A DNA stretch of 64,000 bases from Glandiceps talaboti (Eukaryota > Hemichordata > Enteropneusta > Spengelidae). Below, piece after piece: positions 13,546 through 27,919 of the stretch. A program made the position numbers and the translations under genes. The DNA lies in the NCBI RefSeq assembly GCF_964340395.1, contig NC_135549.1:1962501-2026500 (forward strand). Direction: 5' to 3'. The notes beneath the pieces were generated by a model. The model had not been told where the DNA came from, did no database searches, and saw only the letters and a program-made list of their open reading frames with translations. Every line of letters starts with the position of its first letter. Position 1 is the first letter of the stretch.

Positions 13546-14059
13546 CACGCAAGCAATTCAGCAAGCTTACCAAATGTGTGTGAAGGGCTAGCTGTCGCTA
13601 TACTATGCCATTAAAATTCGCTGAACAGTCTCGTGATTCATGGGAACAGCCATATTTATTCTATTCTGTGCCTGGTCTGCGCCATATTGGATTAGATCAT
13701 ATGACCCTAGAAAATTATTTTTCCACATGATAATGATCTTTAGGGTTGATAAACAAAACCAAAATATTAAAGAAATCCAGAAATACGATAAACGACAAAC
13801 TTGTCTTTTAATACTATGAGAAAATGCGTGTTTGCTACAAAGTTTTTGCCATAGAAGACAGGCTTTATGCGCAACATGCTTGTGTTCAGACATGAAGTTA
13901 CATTGTAAATGTATCATGAACTCAAAAACTTATACTTTATCAAATTGAAACAACATTTTCCAGTTATTGTTAACACGTACAAATTGTAATGATACACTTA
14001 AATTTCCAATTCTAACTGACGCGAGCTTTTGGGCTGAACCCTACTATGTTATAATAGTC

Positions 14060-14395
14060 TAGCTTAATAATAAATATCGAACTAATATTGCTACTTGTTG
14101 TTGTCTGCTGGTTTGACAATATTTTACTAAAACTGCTACTTGTTATCATTTGGCACGACAAACATATTACTGTCATTCCTACATATTTTATTGTTGGGCC
14201 TGATAGATACCGAACTAACATTGCTACATTTTATACGACACATATCTTACTAACACGGCTACATTTTATTGCCTGGCTTAACAAATATCTCACTAACATT
14301 GCTAGTTGTTATTGTTTGGCTTGACAAATATCCAACATTGCTACATTTTATCGTCTGGCACGACAGATATCGAACTACTGTTAAAACAGTTACAT
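14060..14395 (+). repeat. ~41-bp degenerate tandem repeat, about 8 units
   Basis: Units of the form GACAAATATCNNACTAACA plus TTGCTACATTTTATNGTCTGG recur at about 14074, 14116, 14157, 14202, 14240, 14281, 14324 and 14363, all in the same orientation but strongly diverged. Reverse-complement copies follow at 14525-14640, so the family exists in both orientations within 600 bp. Confidence 0.7.
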
Positions 14396-14519
14396 CACCT
14401 TTTAATCCAATGTCATGCCTTAAAAAGAAAACGTTGTTACAATGTATATGACCTGGCCATGATCTGCTAAGATAATGACAACTGACGTGAAAAAATGTAG
14501 CTATGTTTAGGACTATTGT

Positions 14520-14640
14520 GTAGCCAGACGTTGAAAAGAAGCACTGTTAGTACCATTTGTATCCAACTAGACGATGAAATGTAACAGTGTTAGTAAGATT
14601 TTTTGTCTTGCCAGACAGCGATTTGTCTCTACTCGATCGA
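14520..14640 (-). repeat. Inverted copies of the ~41-bp repeat
   Basis: GCCAGACGTTGAAAAG, TAGACGATGAAATGTAACAG and TTGCCAGACAGCG are the reverse complement of the units at 14060-14395, giving an imperfect inverted arrangement. Confidence 0.55.
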
Positions 14641-16690
14641 ACTGGTTTCCATTGTAGAACTGTCAGTGCGTAATTGAATTCGAAGTGACACAAGGTGAGT
14701 TTGTAAACTTTCGGTTACATGGACAGGAAAACGTACATAAAAGATATTAAAGGTGATTCAAAATGCTCACATTCACTATTGCTAATTTACTAGACGACAT
14801 GTTTGTGAAACGTATTCTGGTTTTAAAACTTTAAAAAAGCGTCTGCAAACACCTTAAAATGACCTTTTTTCAGTCAGTTCCCTTCGGATTTACTTCGAGA
14901 ATTTTCGGGTATTTCCGGTCCCACCTAGACCGCGGGGGGGGATTTTATGACGTCATAAGGAGTACTCGTTAGCACTAAAGCTATGACGAGCGTAGTCACT
15001 AGGTGAATAAAACTCAACAGCATTGTGGAACAATACATTGCTGGTGGTTAAAATAGACACCAGTAAACGAAAACTACAGTGTACATGTCTTATTAACCAA
15101 CATTTACTGATAATTACTCACACTTTCTGACTAATTGTCAGTGTCTGTGGGTATAAATGCTAAAATATTATGTCCCCATATTATGGCAAAATAAATCAAA
15201 ACGATTAGACTAGACGATATTCATGAACACTTGTTTCACATTCATTGACTTTTATTTATCTGATTTTCTATTGTTTGCCGACAAGAAGCATTATAATACC
15301 ATCGTGATGTGTTGACGGCATCCTGAGGACGGCATATTTTAGCCCAATCGTACTCGCGGCGCCTTTTGAACGGCGCATTTAACAACAAAGTAAACATTTT
15401 TCATCTCGAATAAATATACTAGCTATTAGAATACCAATGGTAAACTCGAAGAAGGCGTATCAGGACATGCAGTGCCACAATATATTTGTTGGTCCCATAA
15501 TACACTAATTGATTCGATTTGCTCCGAGTCGTTGCATCATGTAAATGGAACTGTGACCGACCTAAGTTTGTTGTCCATATATAAAATGAGACTGACCTGT
15601 AAATGTTTCACAGTTTTCGTTGTATGTGGTCTTGTATTGTCACATGTTTGGGTTGTGAACGCAAGTTTACATCTATTATTTTCGGCCAGGGCTGTCGCGC
15701 GCAATACTCTAGTCCGAGTCTGAGACCCATGTAAAACCTCAGAAACTCGCATTCGGATAGGACTGAGCAGAGGTAGGTCTCATCGACTTGTGATTATTAT
15801 ATATTTGATTATCGGTAGGTGGATAGTGTTGTCAAGTTTTGTGCAGTCACCGCGGCCGCGGCCGTATACATAGGATAGTTCCGTTGATCAAAGCTGAAGC
15901 AGTGTATGTACGTATGGACTCGGGAGAGCACAATAGCAAGTGATGGTAAGAAAGCTTTACTATGACAAGTACCTTTTCTAAAATGCAGCAAAAAAAATAT
16001 GCCCACTCCCATCCCGCCACACTCCAAAAATGAACTTAATTAATACATAAAAAAATACATGTCAAATAATAGATGGAATGTCAATAGATGAATAAAACCG
16101 TCATCTCTCTATATTAGGTATTATTATTGTATAATATGGATTTTGCCACCATGTTTGGACTTTGGTAAATAACAAGAAATGCAAATGGTAAAGTCCGTGT
16201 GATAATATTTGGAATACTGTAACCACGTATTTGGTTAGAAGTAGACAATCGAAGCATTAAGGTGATCACACACAAAAAAACATCAATAGAAATCAGAAAG
16301 ACCAAATACACGAAGTTGACATCATCGAAATAAACCCGCCAACCTTGTTTGCAATGTTATGGAAGCTTTCATACACATCATTGTTACATAATTACTTTAT
16401 AACTAATTAAATCGAAAAAAATGAAGTCTGAAAGAAGAGTTCATATGATATTATTCGTGATGGACACATTACAACATTTTATTAGATTGTGTCTCTGATA
16501 TGTGAATTACTTGACAATGTTAAATATTGATTTCTTCACAGCGTTGTGGTAAATGACAACTATCGAATTAGACATGTAAATATACGCTTGTCTGCACACT
16601 TTAGTTCGCGCACATTTCATGATGTTTGCCTACGTTTCCCACATTTCAATTACTTCGAAGTGAAGATGGATCCATGGAAGATGCCCACGG
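14641..16690. other. Intergenic, mostly featureless
   Basis: No recognisable gene. A GC-richer patch (about 15340-15380 and 15850-15870, including a GCGGCCGC run) surrounds the weak signal-peptide-like frame listed at 15586-15723. Confidence 0.4.
15586..15723 (+). CDS. Possible small secreted peptide frame (45 aa)
   Basis: From the ATG at 15586 the frame reads MRLTCKCFTVFVVCGLVLSH and onward to a VVNA-type small-residue site near residue 26, then about 19 residues ending in RNTLVRV and TGA. This has the n-, h- and c-region layout of a signal peptide. No family is recognisable, no donor site is obvious inside it, and the frame also extends upstream to 15472. It may be a chance hydrophobic frame. 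Confidence 0.2.
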   Translation: MRLTCKCFTVFVVCGLVLSHVWVVNASLHLLFSARAVARNTLVRV

Positions 16691-16696
16691 AAGATG

Positions 16697-16850
16697 CTGA
16701 TGATGATGGATGGAGGAGGAGGAGGAGGAGGAGGAGGAGGAGGAGGGCGGTGGTTACGTCGACGACGACGACGACGCTGGTTGTGATGGTGGTGGTCTGG
16801 GTGGTGGTGGTGGTGGTGGTGGTGGTGATGATGATGATGATGATGATGAC
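16697..16850. repeat. Compound trinucleotide repeat (GGA)n-(ACG)n-(GGT)n-(GAT)n
   Basis: Four adjoining trinucleotide blocks. Poly-Arg, poly-Val and poly-Thr frames here are translations of the repeat on either strand. Confidence 0.95.
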
Positions 16851-19410
16851 TAGTGAAAATACCCAGGTATACATGTTGTTGTCCTTGTTACGAAAACTAT
16901 CGTTTACGACGAGTCTGTCTAGAAAGTTAAACTCGTACACAATCTTATTCTTTGCGCTCGTTCTTTAGATGTAACCATTATCATGACAATTTTATAAACT
17001 GTTGCGTTGCATTTGCCCAGATTTCCTTTAGCGTTATCACACATAGCGATGTCAAGCTAATCGATTATTGGTCCAGAACAAGTCACGTGGCGAAAACTAT
17101 TTTCAAAAATATTACTTCCCTCTATATGTAATATAATGACAGAACATCAACATCCACTTGTTAAAAATAACAAACAGTGACGTATTACCTTTGTAGTACA
17201 GTGGACGGCAACCTCTAATACAGCCTTCTGGATTTCTTTGAAGGAGACTGTACACTCTGATAAAGTAAGGATTTTAAGAAAATCTAGAGCTTGTTTGAAT
17301 ACGCAATGAGGACATTTTCAAATCACCTGACTTAGCCTTTTCGTAACTGCCTTTCATATGGAGCCAATTATTGAATGAAATAGGATATGAAGAGAGTTGT
17401 ATTTATTTTCTTTTACAAGGATGTAGTGTATCGACAGCATATTCTGAAAATAACAGAATCCTTTTGAGACGATGTCAATGGAGAGGATCATACTGAATGA
17501 CCGGCATTTATTTTGTGATATTGCCTCTGTTTTATTAGTAGAAAAGTGAGTCAACATACAATGTTTCTAGGTCGTCTCGATGTACTTCACAGTTAAGTCA
17601 GATGACACTGCACGTTTCACAAATTGTCGGTACACTGTAGCACTAAAATAGCCCCATATAAAGACATAATTACATAGTCTATTTCTTTCCGTTCTACTTA
17701 CATAGAACAACTTGATCAACAATAAATCATTTTTGTCTGGATTCTCTATTAGCACTCCATGTTGCCTAGAGCGTCTGTTTGACAACGTAAATGCCTTGCA
17801 AGAACACATATATCCTGTTCAAAAGGGGATACGGATGTAACCAAGACGGCTTGAAAAATAGGTGTGTAACCTCACACTTGAACGTCACATTTATGGAATG
17901 ACAAGAATGCTAACAATGAACCCTGGTTCAGATTCACCCTCTCTGCTCACAGTAAATCAACGAGTTGTTGTAAATGTGTCTCCAATGATATGTTGCCGTT
18001 GTATACACTGTTCTCCCAGTGGAATAGAGATCAATAGAGTGATATGATTATGTAAATTGGTCAATCGAACAGTTTTACTGGGCAGTATCATCCTACCTGT
18101 GAGTAAAGTGTTAGATATCAGATAGTCCCGGCAGATAGTACAACATATACAACATACTTTTACAACAAAGCGTCTGTCAATGTTTGCTTTCTTTTTTTCA
18201 CAGAGAATATGACGCTCACCCCACGTTTACTGAGCAACTGCTGTTTATGTTCGTCACATTTTCAGAGTCATATTACATCCGAGTGCCTCCTTTAAATATA
18301 GTCTCGTTTCTGGGCAACAAATCATATAACAAAAGACAAGTTTGACAAATGTGAATAACGATAGGAGAGAGATTTAAAAATTGTGTCGTGTCATTACTTA
18401 TTCTATGTTGTATTTGTAGGAGATAATCCATCAATTTTTCATTAACTCAGCTACATGCACACACCTGTAGGGTATGGTGATTGGTAGCATAAACACACTG
18501 ACGTACTCTAACTCATTTGATTTATTACCTTAAATCTAGCGGTAATACCTGAAAAATAACACTAAATGTGTTTAAACATTTTATTTGAACAGGCATCAAT
18601 CGAAATATATCAAAACGATTTATTGAAAAAAAAACGACGACATACATACGTTTCATTAGAAAATGAAGCTTACAAAAGATTTATTAAAATGAAAATTATT
18701 TCCTAGAAGGGACAATTTCAGTTCAAATAATGCAGGATTATGTGGAGGGACTGGGTGCTGGTTGGTGTGGATATGTTTTGTTCGTAATATATGTACCTAG
18801 GGTTCACACGATATATTTCCTCAAACATATAACTTGTGCTAGAGAAGGATTTTCAGTTTATTAAGTTCAAGTGCATTGTATTTTTCCATGCCAGTGATAA
18901 CTTAATAATATTGTGATTTCCCAAGGTGTGATGAAACCAACGTTATCATGTACAGCTCTCTGGTGGGAATGTGTCATTGAAGCCTTATTGAAATTGGGTT
19001 ACCACGTCTACAGATCTGAGATGAATGAAGTTGCCAGGTGAAACATTCCCATTCAAAGCATCACTGAATTAAACCTTCCCAAATCGATTTTGTTGCCCGA
19101 CCTCTCGTTAGGAATTGTCATTTTATGGTGCACAGTCTCAGTTCATGTCTCCCTCCTACAGATTAATTAGGCCTAATGGACAACCCGATACCTGTATTTG
19201 TTTATAACAACTTTTACAGTCGAATACATACAATGAAACCTTGTTCACTCCCTACATTACTTTCAACAACCTAGGTCAAACTAACGGTTCTGTGCACGTC
19301 ATTGACATTATAATTTTACCAGAGACTTAGAGATTTCATCCCATCGACACGTTTTTCAAAAATCACAGACTCTGATTCAACTATCCAGTCTGACCAAAAC
19401 GCCTCATCCT
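16851..19410. other. Intergenic, nothing recognised
   Basis: AT-rich sequence on both strands. Open frames such as 17354-17557 and 17567-17809 lack splice context and recognisable motifs. Confidence 0.45.
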
Positions 19411-19437
19411 ATGTGTGTATATATGTATGTAGGTAGG

Positions 19438-19471
<34 letters not shown>

Positions 19472-19554
19472 TGTATGTATGTATGTATGTATGTATGTAT
19501 GTGTCTGTGTCTGTGTGCGTGCGTGGGTGGGTGTTTTGGGTGGAGTATATATAT

Positions 19555-19613
<59 letters not shown>

Positions 19614-19635
19614 TTTTATATATCATATATATTAG
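19411..19635. repeat. Compound (GTAT)n and (TA)n microsatellite
   Basis: GTAT units at about 19436-19502, a short GTGTCTGTG/GCGTGCG bridge, then TA dinucleotides at about 19546-19611. Confidence 0.97.
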
Positions 19636-19773
19636 TGTTACATACTAGTGTTTTCACTAGTTTATTCTGATTGTCTCTCTCCTTTTTGTCATATGATTAT
19701 TTTCTTTTGTCCGCTTCAAGTTCAGACATGCGCTGTATAGTTACTTTGGTTTTATTTGTAGAGTAACATCCTG

Positions 19774-19830
19774 ATGAAGGTGTGCTAGTCACATCGATAC
19801 GTCGCTGACGCTTTTGGAATTAGAAGTAAG
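19774..19830 (+). other. Degenerate Penelope-type CTGATGA...CGAT(A)ACGTCG motif
   Basis: CCTGATGAAGG, a GTGTG/CACAT pairing across CTAGT, and CGATACGTCG form the CTGATGA-stem-GAAAC-like phrase common near Penelope-like element ends, where hammerhead ribozymes occur. The GAAA box reads GATA here, so the ribozyme core is broken if it ever was one. It lies 1.2 kb upstream of the Penelope-like coding fragment at 21060-21462. Confidence 0.4.
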
Positions 19831-19887
19831 ACTGACTGCAGAACTTTAAATGTGCAATCTTTAGTTCAGTTAGTCAGTTTTTCGTGC

Positions 19888-19975
<88 letters not shown>

Positions 19976-19997
19976 GTATATCTAATATTTAGTTAGC

Positions 19998-20036
<39 letters not shown>
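19888..20036. repeat. (TA)n and (GT)n microsatellites
   Basis: TA dinucleotides to about 19974, a short unique bridge, then (GT)n at about 20001-20036. Confidence 0.97.
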
Positions 20037-20039
<3 letters not shown>

Positions 20040-20822
20040 ACTGTTCTTGATAGCAGTAAACACAAGATGTAGGGACACTTTTGTTGTTCATTTGTCTATT
20101 TCCGTTGATCGTAAATTCTAGACAGTCAGTATTAGTACTGACGACAAGATATGTTCATGTGAACAGAACCTTGATATAAGCATTTATTCACATTGACGCG
20201 AATTAAGGAATGATAAATTATGTTTAGACTTTGGATTGTCGATGACGTCATAGGCTGCTTAAAGGTGAACAGCACAAACAATTAATACTGCAATTAAAGT
20301 GTAAAAAGTGACGACTTCAATTGTAAGTAATGTGTATTTATTACAGCTTTAGTAGCAGACACAGACGTGAAACAGAACATCGGTGTTTCACGCACAAGTT
20401 GCCATGTCCAAAACATCTATAAATATAATTGAAATATAAGCAGTCAATTTCCTGTAGCGTTTTTTTTCTTGATTTGCCAAGACGTATTATGATAATACAT
20501 GTCATATATCTTGATTATAAACTGGAACTGACGTTGGAATGAAGATCCGTATACATTAAATCTATCTGACACCAAAAGAGAATGGGGAAGGGTTCGAATG
20601 TGACTCTCAAGAACAAGCGATGATGAACGGAAACGCTCGAAATTGTATGGTTGAGATTAAAAGTCGAATACTGAAGATGCAAATGTTTTGCCAAAGTAAA
20701 ACTACACGCTGCAGAAATGCAAATTAATTTACCATGTACCATAACAAGAAAGTGGAGATATGACCCCAGCCATTAAAAGATGTAAATTTTACTGTGTACG
20801 GCCGTTTTAACACTTTTCGTGG

Positions 20823-20827
<5 letters not shown>

Positions 20828-20893
<66 letters not shown>
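20828..20893. repeat. (GATT)n microsatellite
   Basis: About 16 uninterrupted GATT units. Confidence 0.98.
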
Positions 20894-20894
<1 letters not shown>

Positions 20895-21025
20895 TGTGAT
20901 GTTTTTTATCGATTTGCAAATAAAAAGAAATCTTGCCTGACTGCGAAATCCTATATAGTTGTAATCAGAATCACGACTGGGTGGGTCCTTCCTTACAGAA
21001 ATGTAAAGATGGTATTATTGTGAGA

Positions 21026-21100
21026 AGTGAACCAATTCATTATTTCCTGAAGCGTCGTGATACCTTGGCGTCGTGATATCTTGGCGTCGTGATACCAAGC
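21026..21100 (+). repeat. Three-copy GCGTCGTGATA repeat
   Basis: The phrase GGCGTCGTGATAYC with an adjoining CTTGG recurs at a spacing of about 18 bp immediately before the Penelope-like fragment. Confidence 0.7.
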
Positions 21101-21462
21101 TTAAAGATATGGTGGTCCATACAGAACAACATGGATTGGAAGTTAATGCTGGTTCATTTCAATGCGATCGTACTCGATGTGGTACATGTCGTTTCATTAT
21201 TAATACTAATCATGTTTTGGCCCTAAGAACAGTGTGGCTGTTACGAGTAGATTTACCAGACAAAATAATCGTAACTATCCTGTATCTGTGCATTTTATTA
21301 CTAACGATCAAAATATATCAAATATCTCTATTTCAGGAATGTGTAATGTTTCTGGCGATGAGGATCGATTGAGGTTGAAGGAGGATGAAATCATTTTCCA
21401 TCTCATAACGCTGGAACCCTATGGAATTAATGGATTATTTACATCATTCCCTAATATCTAAC
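21060..21462 (+). pseudogene. Penelope-like element fragment (C-terminal GIY-YIG region), frameshifted and deleted
   Basis: The frame starting near 21073 contains GSFQCDRTRCGTCRFI, the CX5-6-C-x-x-C linker that precedes the GIY-YIG endonuclease in Penelope-like and related retroelements. A second frame from about 21234 reads RNYPVSVHFITNDQNIS, then EDEIIFHLITLEPYGINGLF, which fits the conserved C-terminal block of the same proteins (PVxxHF ... LxTLxPxGLN). The catalytic GIY-YIG core between the two blocks is missing and the frame shifts, so a deletion has removed it. The reverse transcriptase is not visible nearby. Family assignment comes from motif recall, not a search. Confidence 0.65.
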
Positions 21463-22004
21463 TACGTTTATTCTATCTTTCAGGCCTACTCTATAGGGTT
21501 CTTTTGGTGCGCATGACTTTTAGATCTTTCCGCCTAACCGTTAACAAACTTGCGGTAATGTCGTTCTATTCCATTACATTTAGATATAGTCAGGTGGTGA
21601 CCTACTATATATCTTGCCTTGATATCCTAGGATAAAGAACTTATTGATTGGGACTGTTTTTACTCGTTCCTTTTGGTGTATCTTATTACCTATCACCTCA
21701 CCAATTAACTACGAATCAATAAGATGATAACTTATAGCATATTAAGCAGAAGGTGGCTAAAATTCAACCTGTTTGAGTCCGAAATCATGCCATCACCATT
21801 ATCATAAGTGTTATATAAATGCCAGATGTTAATTTTAATTTTATAAATGGGTAATTGAAGAGATGAAAATTCACATTATGTTAAACACGACACTTCGCCC
21901 TTTGGTTCTTTCACCTGTCAATCACTCACTCAATTAGCATAATTACATGTGGTGAATCAGCACCCGTAAAAGTAAAAGAGCCCAGTTGTAATTCTGAATA
22001 TTAA

Positions 22005-22640
22005 CCAGATTTAAACTGAATGCCTTCCGTAAGGGCAAAAGTCTTTAGATTTTCGTTCCTAAACACAATATTTGTTCGAATACAAAAAAATATAACGATT
22101 AGTTATGTTTGAAGTATGTACCAAATTTAATTGAATTTGAAGAGAGGATTGTTAAGATATAGCCTAATTACTGAAAGTCGTTAATTATGCAAATGACTCA
22201 TTAAAACTAAAAGCTACATCACCAAGCTTTTCAGAACGTGTGATTAGTTATGTTTGAAGAAGTATGTACCAATTTATATTGAATTTTGAAGTATGCATTC
22301 TTAAGATATAGCCATACTGACAATCATCAATTGTGCAAATGAGTCATTAAAACTACAATCTATATTATCAAACTTTATATGACACAATCCATGCACTGTG
22401 TTATCATCAATGCATGTACCAAATTATATTGGATTTGAAGTTATAGCCTAATTACCGAAAACTTAGACAAAATGTTCATTAATATTCATATATTCAGTTC
22501 AAGCCATTAATATGTGCACCAAATTTCGTTTCAATTGAGCCAGCCGTTTTTGAGAAAAACGATGACAAATCAATCAATCACAACCTCACCACTTTACCTG
22601 TCGAAACTGCATTGCGTACTTCGATCTGATGATACGGTAG
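22005..22640 (-). mobile_element. Satellite-carrying interspersed element (~150-bp monomers), minus orientation
   Basis: The left edge, ATTTAAACTGAATGCCTTCC plus GTAAGGG, is the reverse complement of the right end of the element at 44090-45480 (CCCTTACGGGAGGCATTCAG). The interior has two to three ~150-bp monomers sharing GTATGTACCAAWTTWWATTG, AAGATATAGCCTAATTAC and AATTATGCAAATGA, the complement of the monomers at 44400-45440. The other side ends near the GCCAGCCGTTTTTGAGAAAA phrase. It lacks coding capacity. Confidence 0.7.
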
Positions 22641-23276
22641 ACTTGGAGGACGAATTAATGTTACATCATTGCAGCTATTCTAACTGCCGTAGGACTGGTT
22701 TTTTTTTGAATTTTTGCTCTCCTTGCAAATCTGCTTCATCATGGTTTCACATGATGAATACATAATTAGGTGTCATTCATGAGAGTTTTTAAGGGAAACA
22801 GATTCTATTCTATTCTAATTTATGCTAATGTCTTACACATGTCACGTGTATCGTGATGGGGCTTAATACCAAATGCTCTAAGGACTGTTTGTAGACTTGG
22901 CAGTACAAGCGAAATAAAAAAAAATCAAAATGTCAGTCGCGATAGCAGAAATGATGTAGTAGAAATAGTCCTTGGCTACTGATATTGATACGACAGTGTG
23001 TGTTATAGTACCACGTTACACCTGACGCATGCTAAATATGTATATTACGCTTTGGGTATCGTGATCTTCTTGAACTTCTACTACGACAGGGTGCAGACGG
23101 CATAAAATGCACTCCAGTAAATCACTCGTTGTAAAATGACACTAAAACATTGCCTTTTCAATTTCACCCAGACTTACTTTGCCGTTCTCTTTATTTAAAT
23201 ATTGACAAATTAGGAAATTGGAGAATGTAACCAAGTAACCAAGTCACCTTTTTTCAGTCATATATTCATATATTCA

Positions 23277-23280
<4 letters not shown>
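22641..23280. other. Intergenic, nothing recognised
   Basis: The stretch between the satellite element and the TA tract has no coding block or repeat I can support. Confidence 0.4.
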
Positions 23281-23492
<212 letters not shown>

Positions 23493-23548
23493 CTCGGTGA
23501 GTATCAATCTGCTAAGACAGTGCTCTATACCGCAGTAGAGAGCGTAGT

Positions 23549-24582
<1,034 letters not shown>

Positions 24583-24619
24583 ACGTATGTATGTATGTAT
24601 ATGTATGTATGTATGTATG

Positions 24620-24651
<32 letters not shown>

Positions 24652-24830
24652 TGTATGTATGTATGTATGTATGTATGCATGTATGTATGTATGTATGTAT
24701 GTATGTATGTGTGTGTGCGTGCGTGCGTGCGTGCGTACGCACATATGTCTGAGTATGTATGTATGTGTGCGTGCGTGCGTGCGTGAGTGTGTATTTGTGG
24801 AGGGAGGGAGGGAGGTAGGTAGGTAGGTTG
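24583..24830. repeat. (GTAT)n / (GCGT)n / (GGTA)n microsatellite
   Basis: A long GTAT tract with GCGT and GGGA/GGTA tails. Tyr/Cys/Val/Met-rich frames are translations of the repeat. Confidence 0.97.
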
Positions 24831-27800
24831 CTAGTAGCTAGCTAGGTATGTAAGTAGGTAGGTAGATAGATAGATACATGTATAAAGGTGGGTACCTAGC
24901 TAGCTAGCTAGTTACGTATGTATATGTAGGCATGTATTAGATATAGATGAAACTAATCACATGAGTAGTAAGAACTTTAACATGGTTTGACATTATATTA
25001 TTGAAGGTTTACACTTAAATAGACTTGTCCAGACGATTACAATACATTCTCTTTACACACGTAATATGTTTATTGCTATTTATGTGGTACAAAAGGAATC
25101 TACAGAACATCTGTTAGATGGTGTAGATATAGTAGAATAGTCCAGGACACACAAATCTACTTAGTGCCTACAGCAGTGAGTTTCAAGAGGATTCTTCTAA
25201 TCCCATGATGTTATCGACTTAACGATGTTAAAATGTAGAAAAGAAAATAAAAGCGGCGACTGTCAACAGTAATATCCGTGTTTTTCCTTGCTTAGGTTGA
25301 TTCTATTATAAGTTAAACAGGGAATGAAAGGCCGATATAATCAAATTCTTTTGTGTAAAACCGTGTCTTGGTTGATATCAATCTAAATAACATATCGGGT
25401 ACCTATCGGTTATCTTATTATAGTATATGTCATTCTATTTCCACTGTCCTCGTTAAAGTTGAGCCGTCGCGCATGTTGATGCAATGGGGAGGGGGAGGGA
25501 CGTTGAATTTGCCTGACGCCAGAGATTACTTGAGAAAAAAAGGCTGCTGCTTGCAAACAATCTTTTAGAGCGTCTTTAGTTACTGACAAGGTTTTCGTAG
25601 AGTGGGACCCCGAGGTGCGTGTGTTTCGGAATCTGACGAGTGCTCACATATAGTCTCAGTTACCCAGCCTCTCGATGCTGGGGGCTCTGCCTACGAGACC
25701 ACCCGAAACGAGAGTATGGGTAACCGCGACTATCTCATATAAGAAGCTCTTGTACAAAATATACAATCTAAGAGTATATTTTATTATTTCCACATCTTTT
25801 GGGCAACGCTCTCAAATGCAGTGTTAACTCTTTGGTTGTCTCACATATAATTCCTACATTTGGAATCCAGAGACGTCCAAGTTTGGTCTGTTTGTAAAAA
25901 AAGGAACATAACTACTTGAACGATCTTTACCGCAGACACATATTTACAAAATTCATTCTATTTCTTGATTAACGTATACATGAATGTACTTTTAAATCGG
26001 ATTAGTTTTGAACATGATTATTTAGTTTTATTTCATTATATTGCGCATGCGTTGCTTTCTATGTGATTAAGGCTTTCATGTCCACTTTCAATCTGCACAA
26101 AATTAATCAAAATGAAAACAAAATGTTTTGTAAACTTTCTAATTAAAAACGAATGAATATTTCCATTCCTTAACAATCGGCCATAAAGGAGGAGAAGGAG
26201 GAGGACAGAATAATTACAACAATAATTACTTACTATAACATTCTACTACCCCAATATTGGCGCCTGAGTGTCGGAAGGAAGGCGAATAACTTTCGATGTG
26301 AAGGATAGACGATCATATTGTGGATGTAATATTGTCATTACATTCCAAGTTAGAGTTTATATATTGAGATATATATAATTATTTCTCATGGTTTTCATTC
26401 GGTTAAATTACTATGAAATAGAACATCTTATAAAAATCTCAATTAGGACGAAATACTACTTATTTTCTCGTGTATTGATGGATTGCCCCGAGGGCAGCAC
26501 AAGCTCACTTGCCTGGCATCTATCTCGGATGTACCTGTCTGAAACAACAGCACGGTAACATGAGTATATTGAATAAATGCAATAATGCAGAAAATGTGAC
26601 ATGTTCCATGATCTTGTAATTAATCTTTGATGACAGGTCATGTCACTCAATTATGGTGTGGTGCACTGATTGCTATCATTGGGGACATCAACAATCAGTG
26701 CTGGGTTTTATGTGTCGCCGTTTATACAAATTGGGAGCAAATATCACATCGGTGAATATATTTAACTCTCGCCTTTGTGACGTCTAACGTGACCTCACTC
26801 CGTTCCCTGATTGTTTCTTGAGTTGGCTTTATTTGAAGCGTATATATGTTTAAATTTTTCGATGACTTCTCTACCTCGCTCAGACAACTCATTTACATCA
26901 AATAGTACAGGTCAATCACAGAACATTTAACAGTAGAAAGAGTAGCTATGTTTATAATTAGCGGAAAGCTTCGTTTATGTTTTCAAAGTTTAAGGATAGT
27001 GCACGTTGCAAATGTATCAAGCTTTGCTTGGGAATGTCTCTATCACATGGTGTTCGATTATTTCATACGATGTTTAAAACCATTGCCACTATCTCGATAT
27101 AATCAATAATTATCTAAAATACAGTATTTAAAATGGATGTCCCGGTCAATATGAGTTACGTGTGTGATAGATTATTACATGACATTGTCAACGTTAATAA
27201 AGACAAAGGCACAGACTCGTGTCAGACTTTCAAATCACTTTGTTCAGTTCAATATCCCACGAAAGACCCATCTCAATTGTATTAATATTACGATACAATT
27301 TTGGTGAGAGTCCTTGACCGTTTACAGCAGAGGTGTCCTGACAACTCATGACAACAGGTACTGTTGACAGAAGACAAAGTTGTAAAGGCAAACCCTGTCA
27401 AAATGTTCGCTAGAAATGTGTGAAAGTATACAACACTAGCATTGAAGCTCAAGATTGGAGAGTTGACTCTCAGACCGGCACAGTATATGAAGCGTGATAA
27501 ACAAAATACATTAAAATTTAATAACACTATATTGAGTGACACATACATGATATTATTTCTATCACTTTTTGTTCTGACATCATTACATCACACATTTTAA
27601 TAAAGGTAAATGTTATAGCGATTTATTTGGTGTACTGAAGGAAAATAGCTTCACCATATCCACTTGTTTAGACTAATATGGCATAATGTATTCACGAATC
27701 CGCGCGAAAAGTCGGGTTGGCAACCTGCATGGCAACATTATGAAGGACACTCTAATATAGAATACAACACTTCATTTTCCCCATACCCTTATTCCAGAGT

Positions 27801-27919
27801 ATTGTCATTTGGAAAATTGTACATTTAAATCCAAGAATGTTTCACAGAATAAATGACAATAATGTTTGATGTCACACTGTTTACTTGTCATACTGTATAT
27901 AAAAGGCAATGCATATAAG
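24831..27919. other. Intergenic, no gene recognised
   Basis: Apart from the palindrome at 25650-25733, only AT-rich unique sequence is seen. Open frames at 25368-25568, 26456-26650 and 27288-27548 are unsupported. Confidence 0.45.
25650..25733. repeat. Short inverted-repeat element, GC-rich interior
   Basis: ATAGTCTCAGTTACCCA (25650-25666) is matched by the complement of TGGGTAACCGCGACTAT (25717-25733) with two mismatches. A nested CTCTCG/CGAGAG pair and CCAGC/GCTGG hairpin lie within. The GC-rich block stands out from its AT-rich surroundings and looks like a compact foldback element or a structured RNA-like insert. Confidence 0.6.
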
